The translations under genes and the position numbers were made by a program. A stretch of 64,000 nt of DNA. Source: Sapria himalayana. Taxonomy: Eukaryota; Streptophyta; Magnoliopsida; Malpighiales; Rafflesiaceae. The first letter of the stretch is position 1. Each line of letters starts with the position of its first letter. Below are positions 60,314-64,000 of the stretch, in pieces. A model generated the notes under the pieces. The model did no database searches, was not told the origin of the DNA, and saw only the letters and a list, made by a program, of their open reading frames with translations. The stretch lies in contig JAREIK010002645.1 in NCBI GenBank assembly GCA_029783825.1, positions 2,353,482 to 2,417,481 on the forward strand, read 5' to 3'.

Positions 60314-62339
60314 TTTGTCATTATTATTGAGGATTATTTAGTCTAGTTCTTTAACATGAGTTGACATAATTATTTGTATAAAGGAATAATTTATTTTAAG
60401 TAGTTTAGATAGTATTGAGTTTGTTAAGTCTTTATGAATCAAATTGCTAGGTCCTTGGATTTTTGTATATATGTTTTTTTTAGCAACTAAACTACAAAGT
60501 AAGCATGTTTAGTCAAATTTTCTTTGAATACTAAATGAACTTCATTACAGAGCTACCAGAGCAGAATGAAAGTATATGAAATTTATTATGAGAAAAATAT
60601 GCAATAGAAGTGATCAAGAACTCCCAAACTATCATTGCAATGAGACTTTATCATACCCAAGAAAGTGACTTTTATTTTGAAACATATGAAAACTAGATCA
60701 ACCCTATTTTAGCCAAAAAAAAGTTATATGAAAATAGGGGGTTTGGAAGCCATGAAGAGATGACATTTTATCAATCTCAAATATCTTTAAATCTTATTTG
60801 CAAGCTGAACTTGAAGAAAGTAGAAGAATTGAGAAAAGACAATGTTGTTAAGGAAGAAAAGTTGAGACAACTAAAAGTCATGGACTGGGTTAAGTCCAAA
60901 GAATGTGCTGCATCATAAATCCTTATGGATAATATGGAAATGGTTATGGTTGAACATCTAAAAGATAAAATTGAAGATATAATCTCAATTATTCAAGGAG
61001 AAGAGGATGAAGTGAGTGATAAAATTTCCATGACTAATATGGATACCCTTGTGGTAAAAAGTTTGAAAAAAAATTTAAAGATATGACCTAAAATTTCAAA
61101 GATGAATAAGCTAAAGTGAGTGATTAAATTTCTATGGCTAATACGAAGAGACTTATGTGGTAGAAAAACTTGAAGAAAAAATCAAAGATATAGTCTCAAA
61201 TATTCAAGGAGAATAGGATGAAGTGAGTAATAAATATTCATGAATAATATGGAGATACTTGTGGAGAGGACTATTGTCTGGATGAAGAAGGATATGAAAT
61301 AGTTGAAAAACTTTGAAGTTGTGATAGCGATGAAGATGAGAAATAAAAAGATGAAAAATTATAATGGAGCTATGAAAATGAAAAATAGAAAAAGATAAAC
61401 TACTATGAGGTTATGACATTTTTCAAAATTGTAACCTCGAATGAGTCTTAACTCTTATGTTGACAACTCCAAGGAAGCTAAGAGATCAATGGAGAAAGTT
61501 AAGACCGAGATAGAAATTATGGAAGAGCTAATCAAAGACAATGTCATGGTTGTACACTGTACTAAGACTTTGTGTATTACAAAATAAAAATGGCTAAGGA
61601 AATCTTAAAGAAAAAATCATGACTGGGTAAAACACCATGAATTTGGTATTATAAAGAAATAGCCAATAAAATATTAAGAGAAAGCCATGACTATGTCCAG
61701 TGTCATAACTTTGAGATACATAATGAATTAGTCCATCATAAATTTTAAGATAAAACCATGACTATGCATAGTTTCATGACTTTGGAGTTAAATAAGGAAA
61801 AGAGAAATGAAAAGCTTCAAGATAAAGTCACTACTTCACTCATCACCATGACTTTAAAGTCCATCAGAAACTTAAAGATAGAGAATGAAAAGGGGAAAAC
61901 AAATCTTTAAAGGCAAAGTAGTAGTCATACTTAACACTTTGATTTTAGTCACGTCATTCAATGATGAAAAAGCCAAATAAACAAATGTAGCCTATAGTTG
62001 AAATCAAACTAAAAAATAAAACAAATGATAAAAATGTAAAACAATATATTAAGAAGATAGCATGGACATTAGAGATCTATAATGGAGGAAAACAATTTTA
62101 ACGGTCTAGCTATGAATGTAAAACATAGCATTGCTTTGGAGGCAACCCAATATTTTTTTTCATTTGTGTAATGTAATAAATACCTAGATCCACTACATTC
62201 ATGACCCAAAAGTATAGTCATAGAACTCAAATACCACCATGATTATCATATATGTGCTTGAAGTTGCTCCATTAATTTTTAAACCTTATTACACTTAAAC
62301 ATAGTCATGATAATTTATTGATATGATGAATACTTTTTC
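60314..62339 (+). other. Internal region of the second Athila-like unit
   Basis: No gag or pol motif except charged broken coding DNA (SLNLICKLNLKKVEELRKDN, DKIEDIISIIQGEEDEVSDK). 61240-61470 parallels 42590-42790 (GACTATTGTCT-GA, GAAGATG, ATTTTTCAAAATTGTAAC). 61600-61900 repeats CATGACTATG words. GCTTTGGAGGCAACCCAA at about 62133 resembles the end of Athila internal regions. Confidence 0.4.
60955..61265 (+). repeat. Three ~115-bp coding-like tandem units
   Basis: Units start at about 60955, 61072 and 61165. Each has a LKDKIEDII-like stretch, then AAGTGAGTGATAAA, then TTCCATGACTAATATGGA and a TTGTGG(T)AAAA word. Unit 1 reads as a charged peptide; units 2 and 3 are broken. Confidence 0.6.
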
Positions 62340-63265
62340 TTGCAGGGAAATATTATTTCTCAGGGATGAGAAATTATTTTAGTATGAGAGTTTGTAGATA
62401 TTCAACTATCAAACATTCATATGTATTTAGTATTTTATGATGTTGTGTAGGCTTGGAATGAAGAAAATTATGAATTGATTTCATGACTTTGAAGTTTTGG
62501 CATATTTGATAAATAATCATGAAATTATTAAGTTTTTGGAGATATTTAGAAGATGAGGTAGAATAATGAGTATTGCATAGTTTTGGAATCCATTATTGCT
62601 TGAACTCTATCCAATTAGTCATGACAATTTTTGTATGCTATGACTCTATCAACTTATTAGTATGATCCTTTTAATATATAATATATTCTTGGTGGTTATA
62701 ATATTATCATATAGTTAAAGGCATACTTATCTCATGAAACTTAAATAGTTATGACATTAGTTTTATACCATAGCAACCAAGTATCTCACTGGTACTAAAG
62801 GTTATGATCAAGTCCAAGTGCTTTTAATTTATCTTTGATATGATTCAGTGGTTCGATTGTCTCAAGTTAGAATTATTGCCTTTTTACAAAGCCATGACTT
62901 TTGAGCTATAGAAAGTTATATATCCAAAACTACTCATGCCAAAACCATGATAATTATTCAAAACTATACCTTTCGAGATACTAAAAGTTATAGAGGATAT
63001 TACTCTAGTATGATCATTTACCAAGATCATGACTCTTATCCTCAAAGGAATGCAATGTCATAACTTTTATTCTTAAGATAATTGCTAGTATCATGATATT
63101 TTTGCTATGTCCCAACACCATGATATATGAGAGAAGAGAAGACTCATATTGTGGCCACTCCCAACACCGTTAACACTTGAAGACATATGCAAGGAAAATT
63201 GTATCATGGGCATTTCACAGCACTGTTATCATTGAATACATGAGATCTTTTCAATGTGAGATTAT
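62340..63265. repeat. Athila-related LTR e, truncated by a copia insertion
   Basis: Matches 57975-58900: ACCATTCATATG, GAATTGATTTCA, TTTTGGC, AAAACTACTC-GCC, GAGATACTAAAAGTTA, GAGAAGAG. It stops at 63265, where the TGTTAAAGTATGCCC LTR starts. Confidence 0.55.
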
Positions 63266-64000
63266 TGTTAAAGTATGCCCTAAAATTCAATCATTAGATG
63301 ATTTTTTGGTATTTTTGTATCATATCTTATATGTATAAAGATCTAATTTGATGAATATTATATTTATTTAAATCTGTGCAAATATTAGATAAATATAATA
63401 ATGCCATAGAGTGATATATTCTATGAAATATTACTCTAAATTATCCCTAGTCAAATATTAATATTCAAGGGCAATATTAATATATTAAGACTAGTATGTA
63501 TGTTAACTAATATAAGATATTAAGTTAACACATGAGTATATGTTGAAGAATATATACTGAACTAACCTGTTATGAGAATGTTGCATGGATTGTTTTATAA
63601 AAATTTATACACATTTTCTCATTGACTATTAGTATGAATTGTCATTTGACCTGAAGTCACTATGGTTTCCTACATAAAGAGTTGTATATTTTAGATTTAG
63701 TAATTACCACCAGTAACAAGAATGTTTATAAAGTTGTTTGCTAGGTATATAATATATTGTGTAAAAAGATGAGATTATTATAGATAGAATTTGTCCCTTC
63801 TATATAATGGAAGTGATATTAGTTGGCTCTTTGATTAAGTAGGACTACTAAAATGCATGATCATGCTCAAATAAGTCAAGATGAGATATTGAGCTTATTT
63901 GTTTAAAGTTAGTCTACTCAAATATCAAGACATATATAGAATGATGTGAGGATGACATGATTCGTATCTCATAAATCAATCTAGATATCATGGACAAGAA
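63266..64000 (+). mobile_element. Start of a copia-type LTR, runs off window
   Basis: TGTTAAAGTATGCCCTAAAA is the usual opening of a class of plant copia LTRs, and it starts exactly where LTR e is cut. The remaining 735 bp are AT-rich with no coding motif. The end lies outside the window. Orientation is taken from the TG end. Confidence 0.6.

Noticed and set aside
1..64000. tRNA or rRNA genes
   Set aside because: No clover-leaf set or rRNA signature was recognised by eye; primer-binding-like sites are only short tRNA-complementary matches.

Overview
The window looks like nuclear DNA of a flowering plant, probably a monocot with a repeat-rich genome. It is very AT-rich. It holds two cellular genes with plant-type GT-AG introns, and most of the rest is layered, decayed LTR retrotransposons, small non-autonomous DNA transposons and satellite tracts. 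The species cannot be fixed from the sequence alone. I saw no prokaryotic genes, tRNA, rRNA or CRISPR array.

Genes. (1) Positions 1-542, minus strand: the 5' end of a plant S9-family (prolyl-oligopeptidase / acylaminoacyl-peptidase-like) serine peptidase gene. Two exons are visible, split by a 194-bp intron, and the gene runs off the left edge. A (GCTGGT)n satellite lies directly upstream of the chosen start codon. (2) Positions 5022-21405, minus strand: a two-exon gene for a small thioredoxin-fold protein with a CRLC site. Exon 1 (20998-21405) and exon 2 (5022-5177) join in phase across an inferred 15.8-kb intron. That intron holds a tandem array of duplicated copies of the intron/exon-2 junction (5139-6414), an hAT-like element, a Tourist MITE, three related GC-rich foldback elements with 9-10-bp target duplications, and copia debris.

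Layout. 0.5-5 kb: microsatellites and one hAT-like element. 5-21.4 kb: the thioredoxin-like gene and its intron. 21.4-23 kb: promoter region, an (AT)n tract and a copia gag/protease remnant. 24.8-33.1 kb: a degenerate Ty3/gypsy element with two ~2-kb LTRs. 33.1-33.7 kb: a copia LTR with primer-binding site. 35.8-37.8 kb: a repeat block holding a 1.2-kb 8-bp minisatellite. 37.8-49.3 kb: an Athila-like Ty3/gypsy element plus an extra LTR. 49.5-50.4 kb: a second copy of the repeat block, with a collapsed satellite. 50.4-58 kb: a nested set in which a plus-strand copia is split by a gypsy-LTR fragment, which is split by a GC-rich foldback element, which is split by a minus-strand copia. 58-63.3 kb: a second Athila-related unit with tandem repeats. 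63.3 kb to the end: the start of another copia-type LTR.

Only the two cellular genes look functional. Every retroelement coding region examined carries stops and frameshifts. The most notable structures are the exon-junction tandem array inside the long intron, the GC-rich foldback family, the graded 8-bp minisatellite with a collapsed paralogue, the four-layer nest, and the Athila-like family with ~60-bp subrepeats in its LTRs.
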